A stretch of 64,000 bases of DNA from Hydractinia symbiolongicarpus. Lineage: Eukaryota; Cnidaria; Hydrozoa; Anthoathecata; Hydractiniidae. Numbering within the stretch: the stretch's first letter is position 1; every line of letters starts with the position of its first letter. The stretch covers positions 9,982,001 to 10,046,000 of the forward strand of contig NC_079884.1 of the NCBI RefSeq assembly GCF_029227915.1. Direction: 5' to 3'. The notes beneath the pieces were generated by a model. The model saw nothing but the letters and a program-made list of their open reading frames with translations, was not told where the DNA came from and did not search any database. Shown piece by piece: positions 13,078 through 23,347 of this stretch. The translations under genes were made by a program, and so were the position numbers.

Positions 13078-13410
13078 CGCTGCAAAACGCAAGTACAACA
13101 ACAAAAGCCTATGGGAGAAATGCCAGGCTCTAAAGGGATCTTAGAAAACTGAGTGATAGTGATATAGCTGCAAAATATAATGTACCAAAAAACACTTTGT
13201 GAACTTGGGTCAAGAAAAAAGAGAAACTTATGGGTTCACTAGAAATGGGAGCTAAAGTGAAACGACAAAGGTTGGAAGGAATTGCAGATGTGCAGGCGAT
13301 CTTCTTTTCAAATGCTGAAATCATAGCAGATGTATTGGATAAAATAGTAGAGTTGATGAAACTATTCTCCTTATTTTCAAATGAAAGGGAGATAATTTAA
13401 TCATTTGCAA
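13078..13410 (+). pseudogene. Pogo/Tigger (CENP-B-type) transposase N-terminus, broken
   Basis: Reads AKRKYNNKSLWEKCQALK, shifts frame by one extra G near 13133, then DLRKLSDSDIAAKYNVPKNT, a stop (TGA), then TWVKKKEKLMGSLEMGAKV. This is the helix-turn-helix start of pogo/Tigger/jerky-type transposases. It ends at an in-frame stop near 13400 without a DDE domain. It has a frameshift and a nonsense codon, so it is a dead copy. Confidence 0.8.
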
Positions 13411-13691
13411 ATCACATTAATCGCGTTCTGGACAAGCACTTTGCCCAGGCGCGAAGAAAAAACAAAGATAAATGATTTTTTAAGAATTTGTAAGAAATCC
13501 TAGCAGTGTCGTAACCGCCAGGCGGGACAGGGGCACAGACCCCCAAAAAGTTTTCCTACTAAAAGAAAAAGAGAGAAAGAGAGAGAAAAAAGAGAGACAG
13601 ATTTAGTTCTCTTAGATAACTCCTTAGTTTTCTTTGGTTATCTTCCTAGTTAAATCCAAGAAAACTACTTTCATTTGAAGTTATAAAATTG

Positions 13692-13865
13692 GGAAAACTG
13701 ATGTTAGTTATGCCTGCTGTTAACGAACGACATTTTTCAGTTTTGAACAGCATAAAAATTTACCTTCGAGCTACAACCACTGATACACGGATGATCTGAT
13801 CTGATTAATCTGATGGTATTGCAAATTCACAAATCATATACTGATAATATGAAGTAGCAAACAAA
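13692..13865 (+). pseudogene. hAT transposase C-terminal dimerisation fragment, broken
   Basis: Reads LVMPAVNERHFSVLNSIKIY then LRATTTDT, shifts frame, then LMVLQIHKSYTDNM. This follows the hallmark end of hAT transposases and ZMYM/KIAA-type relatives (ERSFS..R.IKTYLRSTM...LNHLMLLHVHK). Only this terminal piece is present. Confidence 0.75.
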
Positions 13866-14700
13866 TTTATTTAAAAGAGAGAAAGCCGTTCAAGAACATT
13901 CGGATCCTTCCCATAGATCATTATTATAAAAATTACTAAATGTTTTGGGGGCTGGCAGCACATTTTTAAAAGTCCAAATGCGACGTAAATTTTCTAAAAA
14001 GTAACATTATAATAACATATAACATATCAAGAACAAAAGCATTTCTTGATACTTGGAACGGCTCCACTACTTTATTTTCTTTATAGGTCAAACGTTGCGT
14101 CGTTCACAAATTCTTTCCCCCTTTCAACATAATTTTTTTAAAAATAATTTTGATTTTTGTTTGAAAAGCATAAAGCCACTTTGTAAAAAATGAGATTTTA
14201 TTGAAAACATTGTCCATCACATCAAATAACTGTACGGGACGCCATAGTAGTCATAAGTGCATCTGTATATTTACAGTACTTTTTGCTATTCGAGTGAATT
14301 TTTGCTTTTATCAAACTTAAGAATAGTTTAAACCTGAATTTTTGCTCAATTCTTGAGATTTGTATCATGCCATTGAGTGGTGGTGGTCTATTATTAAATT
14401 GGTGTTCTTTTTTTGTCAAGTGGTGATTTTACGTTTTAGGCTTAATGACAAAAACAAAATACGCATGTTTCAAAAGAAGATGACAGAAACACATTTAAAT
14501 AATAAAATATCCTGGAGACGAAAGCATTATTATTTGATGCTTAGTTTGCATCATGCTGCATGAAAATAAAATGATAAAGTCTGATTCTACAGAGTTTATA
14601 TTCAAATTGGATAGTAGAAATGCTTTATCAAGTGGAACACCATTGAGCTTTTTAACGTTTTCAGGAAACGTATCTGGAATGCTTGGTAGAATAGGGTGCT
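13866..14700. other. No gene supported
   Basis: Several overlapping 60-70-codon frames lie on both strands (14222-14700). None has a recognisable domain or matching splice structure beyond the weak minus-strand candidate that follows. Confidence 0.4.
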
Positions 14701-15157
14701 TCATAATTTATTTTTTGGACTCATCTTCAAAATTCTTTTTGTTGAATCTAAAATGTCTTGAATTTTGCCGAGTTCTTGTTGTTGATTTGATTCAAGCTAA
14801 GACAACAAAAATAACGCAAAATATAAATAAGAATAAAATGTAAGGATACTACCAACTATTTTTAAAATGTTTGATTACATTCCTGTCGCAAATGTTCGTA
14901 GTGTCTTTCATAGTTTAATAAACGAGTTGCAACAAATGATATTGTATAATATCTAGTGACACAATGTCTTGTTAGAATCTTGGACTGGATTTCCCTGTAG
15001 GTTTTTCCTCTCACCTTTTTCCTAATTTTCTACTTTTTTGGGGAGATGTTAACCGATATACTCCCATTCTGTCATACAATTGGATATTTTTACCTGCTTT
15101 TCCCCTGATCTCATCAAGTTTTCTCAAGACACGTGAGTTCCACTTTTCCTTAATTTC
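14701..15157 (-). CDS. Possible 3' exons of an unidentified coiled-coil gene
   Basis: Three minus-strand segments look coding. Exon a (about 15157-15019) encodes EIKEKWNSRVLRKLDEIRGK and ends at a GTGAG donor in phase 2. Exon b starts after ACAG near 14994, continues in that phase and encodes TRYYTISFVATRLLNYERHY then EHLRQ. Exon c (14796-14701) follows TCTTAG and encodes LESNQQQELGKIQDILDSTK then RILKMSPKNKL and a stop. The a-to-b junction is in phase. I could not find an in-phase donor joining b to c, so the gene may be broken or misread. Helical, charged, no known domain; upstream exons were not identified. Confidence 0.3.
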
Positions 15158-16130
15158 TCTAATCCAGCAGACACACGTAATTTTTTTTACCCTGACTTTA
15201 AGGTTAACTGTATGTACCTGTGTTCTTCGAAGGTGTGTGAATGATTTTTTCATTATTGCTATAATAAAATCCATGTAAAAATTACTGTAAAATTTAAAAA
15301 GAATAGTAATATATGATACCTGTCTCTTCATGATTACTATGTCGATTTTTTTTCAAGTAAAAATAATTCAGTCATCTTTATTTGTTTAACCTTTAACTCT
15401 TTTATGACGTCATCCGAAAATTCCATTCTTTCGCCGCAGCCTGCTAAAGAATGGACAGTTTAGGTCTTGCTTTTGTAGCAACCTTTTGAAGATTTTGCAA
15501 TACTTTAGATACAAGTAAATTTCAATTTTATGGGCAGAGTTAGTGTGACTAAATTTTCGTCATCAGAAAATATTTTTGTCGAACTAATTTTTCGCCACCT
15601 CAAGAGAATCTTTTCAATTTTGTCCAATAACCTTTTTGTGCTACAAATTAGTTTGCATTGGTCTGTACGTCGTTTTGCTTTAGCGAAAAGTTCACAAATC
15701 AACATCAAAACTTAGAGTAGTGCTTGAAAAGACCCTTTGTTTTAGTCAAAAATGATTTACTTTTCTGAAACTTATGGATTGGTGGGTGAGAAAAAGACTG
15801 GTTCGTTTTCTGTACCGTTGGGTAGCCCTACTTATATTCTTTCTAAAATATGTGAATAAAACCTAGTCCTCAGGAATTATGAAGGTCCATCTATGGAACG
15901 AGTTTTGCCTGATTTTTGTCCGGATATTTTTGTGACCTGGTATCAACTACGAAAAATTATGAGAAAACAACTTAAAGTTCTTTTCATTCAACGGTTGATG
16001 TTTTCGCTGTGTTAGAAATATTCACAAATATTCTTTCAGTGTAACCAAAAAGGTTTGATAAACAATTAACATAACTATTGATTATAAATATAATTTATAT
16101 CTTTAAAAAAAAGTAAAAACAATCAGAAAA
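15158..16130. other. No gene confirmed
   Basis: A minus-strand frame at 15505-15708 contains CSTKRLLDKIEKILLRWRK and could be another exon of the preceding candidate, but its splice sites are not convincing. Nothing else was recognised. Confidence 0.35.
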
Positions 16131-16275
16131 TACACAGGGGCGGCCCCAGAATTTCCAATTTTGGGAGGGCTTGGCAGATTTTAGGATTTTATTAACAATC
16201 AACGAGCGAAGCAAGTTGCCGAAAAAGCTGGGGTCCAGCGGGCGCTGTGAGCCCCCTGGGGGGGACCAACACATT
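16131..16275 (-). repeat. Dispersed repeat fragment with GAGCGAAGCAAGTTG motif
   Basis: GGGGCGGCCCCAGAATTTCC opens it, and CAACGAGCGAAGCAAGTTGC then GGGGTCCAGCGGGCGCTGTG close it. It is GC-rich against an AT-rich background. The style is that of degraded cnidarian interspersed repeats. The class is unknown. Confidence 0.45.
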
Positions 16276-16639
16276 TTTAGAGTACTAAAACAGCAGCACG
16301 GACACGCCATAGTACATGGAAGTAATTTAGCAAAAAAAGAAATTTGAAAAATTTCTGACAGCGATTACCCCTTCCTAATTGGTTTAATTATCTTATCGAG
16401 CCTGGTTTCTATGACATAGCGACCTGGTTTACATCACAGCTACTGCTGCATGTTGCTTGGAGAGTGTCTATGGTTTTCTTTGCTTGGAAAAACAGGTTGC
16501 TTAGATCTTGAGAAAAAACATAAAATCAATTGAAAAGAACAATTAACTCTCGATGTTTACAAAATCATAAAGTTTTTTTCTTCATTTTTTAATCTACTGA
16601 ACAGAATGAAGATGAACAAAGCTTCAAAACTCCATTTTC

Positions 16640-16696
16640 GACCCACAGCTCTTTGAGATCAACCTCGAGGTTTTAATTTCAAAGAGCTCTGGGTAC
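16640..16696. repeat. Imperfect inverted repeat (~20-bp arms)
   Basis: ACCCACAGCTCTTTGAGAT is followed 20 bp later by ATTTCAAAGAGCTCTGGGT, giving a hairpin with one or two mismatches. It lies about 350 bp upstream of the mitochondrial carrier's start codon. Confidence 0.75.
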
Positions 16697-17047
16697 GAGA
16701 ATGAAGCAACTCTTGAAACGTTTTTCATTAAATAAAATTATTCTTCGTATGAAGAAATATGGAGATATTTGGATAAAACAAATTCATTCAAGCAATCGCA
16801 ATTTTATGACTTAAACTACTTTAACAACATTTTAGTATTACGAGAGTTGCTTTCAATGTCATCTACAAAAAATTAAATGTAACCGGGACTTATGATATGA
16901 CGTTTTCGTCCTTCCAAAATAATCTGACGTCAAATAGTTTCTCGGTTTTTCACATTGGCAACAGGATTATTAACGACGCAGAGCTAAAGAACTTGAAAAA
17001 AGAGCAGCCGTTAAATCTATTTATTGAGACAACAAAAAGAATACAAA

Positions 17048-20000
17048 ATGTGGATTTTGCCATCTTTAGCGCGCCGTGCTCACGTGCATTATTCTGACAC
17101 AAAAAGGTGTTTTGGCTTACACAAAACAGATGAAGTTGACTTAATATCTGAAATTAAAGGTACACCTAAAGTTGGTGGATCTTGTCGTATTTCCAATAGG
17201 TCTTCTTGTGGAGGAATTCGCGTAAGCAAGGACGGTATGTCTTATTTTTTTCTTCACCTGTCAAATTTCTAAAAAACAATTCCTGTACTACGAATAAGAT
17301 GGATTAACATTCTATCAGGTGGAATAGATTTTTGCGTTAAGAATATGAAGTAGAATAAGGCAAAACACCAGGGTCGTTTTTTTTTAGGTGAATTTAAGGA
17401 ACACAACGCTGGGGATGCAACATTGTCCAATGATTTTGGCGGGAAACAGAATGGGAAAACTAAGGACATTAAACAGGTTGGTGGGGTAGGTAAAGGGAAT
17501 GGGGATAGAGAGGTGTTTTCTAATTTACGACCGGACGAGGAAAGGATTCGACGAAAATTACTCAAGGCGATCGCTGCAGTGGAAAAATTTTCAGCTATAG
17601 TAGACAAAAAATTACAAGAACGGGATGAGAAAATCTTTGAGACAAACAGGGTAAGCAAGTCAAACGAGACTAACCAAGTGGAGAGTAATTCTGTTACTAA
17701 GTCTTCGCCTTATAAAGTTGTGGATGTTAAACTCGACGCTAAAGGCGGCAATCATGCGACGACTTTAACAAACGTGACTGGCAGTGGTACGAAGAACACA
17801 ATGATGACAGATCGCTACTGCTTTATGGATAAGCAATGGTTAGGCGTATTTGATGAATCCATAAGTGTTTACAAAATGTTACGAGATATTCATAGAGAAG
17901 GACATTACGCATGCGTGAATAATCAGGAAATGGTAAATATTTATGGTATATATTTTTCGTTTCATTGTTTAATATTTATATTTGTTTATTTATTTATCTA
18001 TTCATTCCCTATACGCTTTAGTTGTGTAAATATGGCGGCAATACATCAACATTGGATGGTACAACACGCGGAAATGAAAAGGCTGGTATGTGGTGGAAAC
18101 AACTTTTGGCGGGAGGGGCGTCAGCGTTTGGTAAGATGCACAATTTATCTTCATGTAAGCCACCATGTAAATATAACTTTTTCCAGATATCACTCTTTTT
18201 ATAACCTGTTTCATGTAGTGTCCAGATCCTCTACAGCTCCAATCGATCGACTGAAAGTCATGCTTCAGGTGAACAAATAAATTATATAATAATATTTCAG
18301 CCTTGTTTTTACATGTGCTGAAGTTTCAATTTCACTGTTTGTCTTTTATCTAGGTGCATTCCGGCGGCAAATCACCCGGTACTATGAGAGGAACTGTAAA
18401 GTACATGTTGACGGAGGGAGGAGTAAAATCTATGTGGCGCGGAAATTTTTTGAATTGTGTAAAAGTTTGTCCAGAAATGTCGATTAAGCTATTTATATTT
18501 GAAGAGGTAAGTAAATTTCCGCGATAGTGATTATTATTAATTGTTGTGTGTGGGGTGGGGGGATTCACTATTTCTTTTCGCTTGATATCATTTGCCGCAA
18601 ACAAGTAACGATTGTCGCAACTTCGTTTAGGTGAAGAAACATATAAAGAGCAACAAAGATGGAATCATCTCAGCTAAAAAACGTTTCGCAGCTGGAGCAT
18701 TTGCTGGTATAACAGCTCAAGCAGCCATTTATCCGATGGAAGTACGTAAAACCTTTTTAAGAAAGTCTAGGAAATCTAGAAAAGCCACATGCATGAAAAA
18801 GTGCCAATAAAGTGTCACAACTGCTTAAAATTGACAACTCATTAATGTTTTTCTTTTCTGGACATTTTTTTCTCTTTTGCCCTCTTATTAAAAAAAGACA
18901 TTTCTATCCACATTTAATTTTAATCCTGCGGCATTAACATTCCCCATTTAAGGCCAAATTAATCATGTGGTTCAAAGTTTTCTAAAATACCTAGTAATGA
19001 AACTCTGTCAAACATAATTTGTTCTTATTGAATCGCTTGGTATCGAAAGAAGACCGTTGTTATTTTGATAGTGAAAAAAACAACATTATTCCAGGTTATA
19101 AAAACAAAGCTTGCTATTGCGAAGACCAACCAATACAATGGCATATATGACTGTGCAAGGACGGTGATGAAAACAGATGGAATTCGTGGTTTCTACAGGG
19201 GAATGACACCTGCTTTACTCGGCATGATACCTTACGCTGGAATTGATTTGTGTATCTATGAGGTAAATACATTCGATAGTTTTACAATATTTAGCCGAAA
19301 TGGAATTCTTACTTTACCTTTAAAACTTAACTTTAATTATGATTAGGAAATATGAAAAAAGTTTTAGATTTTAAATTTTTTTTAACCACTTTGAACTTTG
19401 AACCCAACGTTTTCCAAATTCTGTTTTCTTCGCCATAAATTTTGATAAACTTTTTCATCCGTAAGCAGACTTTACAAAGTTGTCGTAGCTATGAGACCAG
19501 AATCACAGTGATAAACTTTTGTTAATTTTTCTGCAATGACGTTATCATCTTCCGTTTCCGATCAAATTTTGTCTCCAAAATCAAAAATCATATCTTCCGC
19601 TTTTTACTGGTAAAACGGCCGAAATAACGAAAAATTTTAATTGTGTGAATTATTATTGTTACTTACTTTTAATAGCCTCTTCAGCTCCTAATGTTATCAA
19701 TGAGGGGCCTGCAAAGGGGGTCCTAGTGCATTTAAAGCTCTCATTTGAACTATGGAAGTCGAGAAATCGCTTAACTAGAAACGCTAAGCAGAAAGGATAA
19801 CCCAACCCTTTTATAGTTTTTGGTATAACTAGCATATTGTTTGTACTGAAAGTTCTGGACTGAAACGAATGCTCTACCACAAGGCTGCCAGTCTGTAAAT
19901 GATCACTCGTGATAAAATAAAATATGATCTATATTTCAAGTTCCAATGTTCATTACTCACAATTTGGGCGCACTTGTGAGTGTCAATATCTAAAAATGTG

Positions 20001-21185
20001 ACAGACCTAGAAATCAGAAATTTTGTGTGGAGTTATTTTCATAAAAACGTCAACAAATACTGTTTTTTTTTGTTTTGTTTTTACTGAACTGATACCTATT
20101 TTTATATTTCAGACAATGAAGAATAACTGGATTAATAGCTATTCAGGCGAACGAAAACCAAATTGCTTTGTATATTGCTTAAGCGCTTTTACATCAGCCA
20201 CTATTGCACAGTCAGCTAGCTATCCATTGGGTTTGGTCCGAACAAAACTGCAAGCGCATTGTAAGTAGTCGTTATATATAAAAAATATATTTTGTACCTG
20301 GTATTATGTGAAAGGTTAACTTAAAGTCGCGAGCATATAAAAATATGCTTAGTTGATTGGCTGTTATCAATTCTTCATCATTTTGCATTTTCTGCGATTG
20401 CACTATTAAGGCTGGTCCTGTCTTAGCAACTTTCTTATGTGCAGGCTTGCAAAGCATGTTCGCAATGCTATTGAAACCAATAGTTTAGAATATAAAAACA
20501 ACAACATATAACCATCCTTTATTGATGTCTGTCCTTGAAATCTTCTAATGGCGTCAATAAGAGGCTTGTGATCAGCAAGTTTTCGTTTGGTAAAACTTTT
20601 TTTGGTCTACCCACTTGTGAAATTAAATTGATAAGTGGAGGCCGTTATTAGCTATTTTGTTTAATCAAGCTGCATTTACTCTATGACAGTAAATTGTAGC
20701 AAACAGAATAATGGTAAAGCTTGAAATAGAATTGTTCTATTTCAAACTATGGTGCTTGTTTGCAGAATTGTTCTATTTCAAACTATGGTGCTCGTTCGCA
20801 GAGTGTAAATAAGAAAAACTTATGTTGGTACTGCAAAGTGGTATAAAATGAGGTTGTAAAAATAAAAAATAAGGAATAATGTTCAAATTTATGTGAGAAC
20901 ATGCTTGTTCTTTTGGCATTGGTATGTCGAACATTCATTTTACATTTGTATTCTGTCACATAAGATATGCAATAAAAACATCATTTCACTGTTTCAGCAT
21001 CTTCAATCAACGCTGCTCCTGTTGGTATGGTGCAGATGTTTAAATCAATTGTCAAAGAGCAAGGCTACAGTGGATTGTACAGAGGGATCGTCCCAAGTTA
21101 CCTTAAAGTGTTACCTTCCGTTACTATCACCTATATAATGTATGAATACATGCGGCAAGCATTAGGCATGCCTTCCCAGCAATAA
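17048..21185 (+). CDS. SCaMC-type (SLC25A24/25/41-like) mitochondrial carrier, nine exons, no EF-hands
   Basis: Exons: 17048-17234, 17388-17932, 18022-18130, 18219-18268, 18354-18506, 18631-18741, 19095-19262, 20113-20260, 20998-21185. They sum to 1659 nt (552 residues), all GT-AG and in phase. Residues ~263-552 are three mitochondrial-carrier repeats, with signatures PIDRLK (~288), PMEVIK (~383) and PLGLVR (~479). The last, without the acidic residue, matches the SCaMC subfamily. MWWKQLLAGG, YPMEV, YAGIDL and LYRGI are SCaMC-like. Family role: ATP-Mg/phosphate exchange across the inner mitochondrial membrane. The first ~262 residues hold no EF-hand loop, unlike SLC25A23/24/25. Instead there is a short possible targeting start (MWILPSLARRAHVHY), a charged segment (LRPDEERIRRKLLKAIAAVE) and a Ser/Thr/Asn-rich stretch. 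The ATG at 17048 is the only one in phase; a further 5' exon is possible. Confidence 0.93.
19735..19893 (-). repeat. tRNA-derived SINE, family 1
   Basis: The reverse complement reads GGCAGCCTTGTGGTAGAGCA (A-box), then TTCGTTTCAGTCCAGAAC (B-box region) and TTATCCTTTCTGCTTAGCG. These are shared with 33508-33690 and 1-230. It lies in intron 7 of the carrier gene, antisense. Confidence 0.7.
20645..20805. repeat. Dispersed repeat, copy 1 (with internal duplication)
   Basis: Contains TAGCAAACAGAATAATGGTA and a 36-bp segment, AATTGTTCTATTTCAAACTA onward, present twice in tandem. A diverged copy lies at 22893-23010. It sits in carrier intron 8. Confidence 0.75.
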
Positions 21186-22294
21186 CACGCTTCAGTAGTA
21201 TGAAGTCAGTAGGGTATGAGAGAAGAGGGAATATAGGGATTGCGTATGATGTTGGACCAAAACCAGGAAGAGGAGTGCATATCTTCAATGTTGGAACCTT
21301 TTGCTTAAATTATCAACGGTTGTAAATTGTTAATATTATGTTAAAAAAAAATTTGTTAACCTTAAATTTTTTTTTGTGAAAGTTGAGAGGTTGAATGTTT
21401 TATTCGTATGTGTTTTTTGTCAAATAGATTGAGCTGATCCATTATTTAAATTAGTTGGACAAAGAGTAGCATGTTATGCTATCTCTAACTTTTGACAAAA
21501 GTTAATTTGATTGAGAAAATGTGATTAAAGCATGTACGCACATCGTTATATTATCTACTATAGTGGTTAATTATGGATTATCTTCCTTAAAAAGCTTAAG
21601 TGAGTTTCCTAAGAGTTTGCTCTTCAGCTATTATCACCTATTTACGTCCAAGGGCGTAAAATTTCCTGGAGTTTAGCCCATTTACGTACTACTTACTTTG
21701 TTATTTTTATTCGTTTTTGGGCGTTTGTCTTGTGGATTTGTCCTTTTTTATCAAACACAGTAAAATGGAATCTTCCCTATAAAATATGCGCTGAATAGTG
21801 GCATACCAATTTGTTTGGTAAGATTTGTTGGATTGGCGCTTTGTTAAGTTGGTGTATTATGGCTATATTTTGCCGATATAATTCAAAGTGTCAATATAGT
21901 AATAAATTTGTATATTTTCATGCAAACAATAACAAAAAATACATGTCAAATAATAGATTTATAAAAAACTGACCATTGCTGTTAGTCTGCATTTCAGGCT
22001 AGAATTTTAAAAAATAATTTTAGGCAAGATTTTTTATTTTTCATGCAAACAGACATCATTGACTTACGATTCAACAAAAGGACGTTACGTGGCTAGGTCA
22101 TTATACCCAAACAAGGATCAGTGAATCCCTCAAAATGTTACTTAATCGCAAAAGTTAGGAATTTACCCTTTATTTATTGTCATTGTATCTTATATTGCTG
22201 ATAAATATGTCACTGTTGATTTTATTACTATTTCAAACAAACTATTCCACAGAGCTTGTTGTGTGTTTTTTTATATTTTGTGGATCAACATCCT
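21186..22294. other. Intergenic; 3' flank of carrier gene, no gene seen
   Basis: Presumed 3' UTR and intergenic spacer. AATAAA-like signals occur in the AT-rich sequence (for example AATAAATTTG near 21900). No frame of interest. Confidence 0.5.
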
Positions 22295-22297
22295 TCC

Positions 22298-22390
22298 CCG
22301 TATAAAAGAAAGTAGACAGGTCCTGTGCAAGAGTTGTTTGTTCGGGGATACTGTACTTGGACCAGAACGTGCAATGAATTATGGCTAAGG
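22298..22390 (+). promoter_or_regulatory. Candidate TATA promoter and 5' exon of the P450 gene
   Basis: CCCCGTATAAAAGAAAGTAG has a good TATA box. About 75 bp downstream lies ATGGCTAAG followed at once by a GTATGC donor. The three-codon leader would not join in frame to the P450 through the AG nearest its start, so it may be 5' UTR. The same TATAAAAG form precedes the gene at 63935. Confidence 0.4.
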
Positions 22391-22892
22391 TATGCTCTTA
22401 GGATTACTCCTACGTTTTAATAATATTTTTTTTCCACAAGTTATATAATGCTGACTGATGTACACCACGTTTTTTACATGCACATATTTATCACCATGAC
22501 ACCAAAGATTTTATACTTTTTTGCATTATTTTTAATCTTTTCAGTTTTTTACTTTATGTTAATTTTTGATATATTTTGAGATTTAAATTTATATCAAATT
22601 TGCTTAGATTTACTGTTTTCAACATCTTTCTCGGTTTTCTCATGATTTTTGAAAATTTTAAAAATTTTTGTTTTGTAAAAGTATACAGAAGCATGCCTAT
22701 ACTCCAATTTCTTTTCGATGTGTTATAATATTATGTATAGTAAAAAAACTTATGACAGGCTTTAGAGATCTGGGAAACAAGTTGGTGTACTCAGATGACA
22801 GTACAAAATAATTTGTTTGAAATAATTATGAAGAACCTCACATATCCCACTCACTCTGTATGTGCAAATAAATTTAGCACGCTTGGGAGTTA

Positions 22893-23010
22893 TTAGCCAA
22901 TTTGTATAATTAGGCTGCAATTACACTATGACAATCAATTGTAGCAAACAGAATAATGGTAAAACTTAAAAAAATTTGTTCTATTTGAAACCATGGCGCT
23001 CTTTTACTGG
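22893..23010. repeat. Dispersed repeat, copy 2
   Basis: Shares AATTGTAGCAAACAGAATAA then TGGTAAA and TTTGTTCTATTTGAAACC with 20645-20805 in the same orientation. It lies between the putative P450 promoter and its coding exon. Confidence 0.75.
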
Positions 23011-23347
23011 AATTCTGATTGGTTATAAAATCGTTAAAAAATATAAACGTTCAATTTTCAGGCTTAGTCGCAACCAGACTTTCGCTTGTGCTAATATTAT
23101 GTACTTGCTGATCAGATAGTGTAAACGAGGCTTTCGTTGTACGTTTTGTAACAGAAATACACTGACAAGTGTAAAAGAATGCTGGCACGATATTGATATT
23201 AAACTTTTATATATGTATATATGAATCCTAACAAAAAAGACAACATACGAGTTGAGACTGGCATATAACCCTCGGTAAAAAGTTTATATAATAAATTATT
23301 TGTATTCAAGAAAACATTTCTTGCTTCTTCATACCGCTTGTGAAAGG

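Noticed and set aside
17269-17658. 129-codon minus-strand frame
   Set aside because: Antisense shadow of carrier exon 2, whose plus-strand reading has matching splice phases on both sides.
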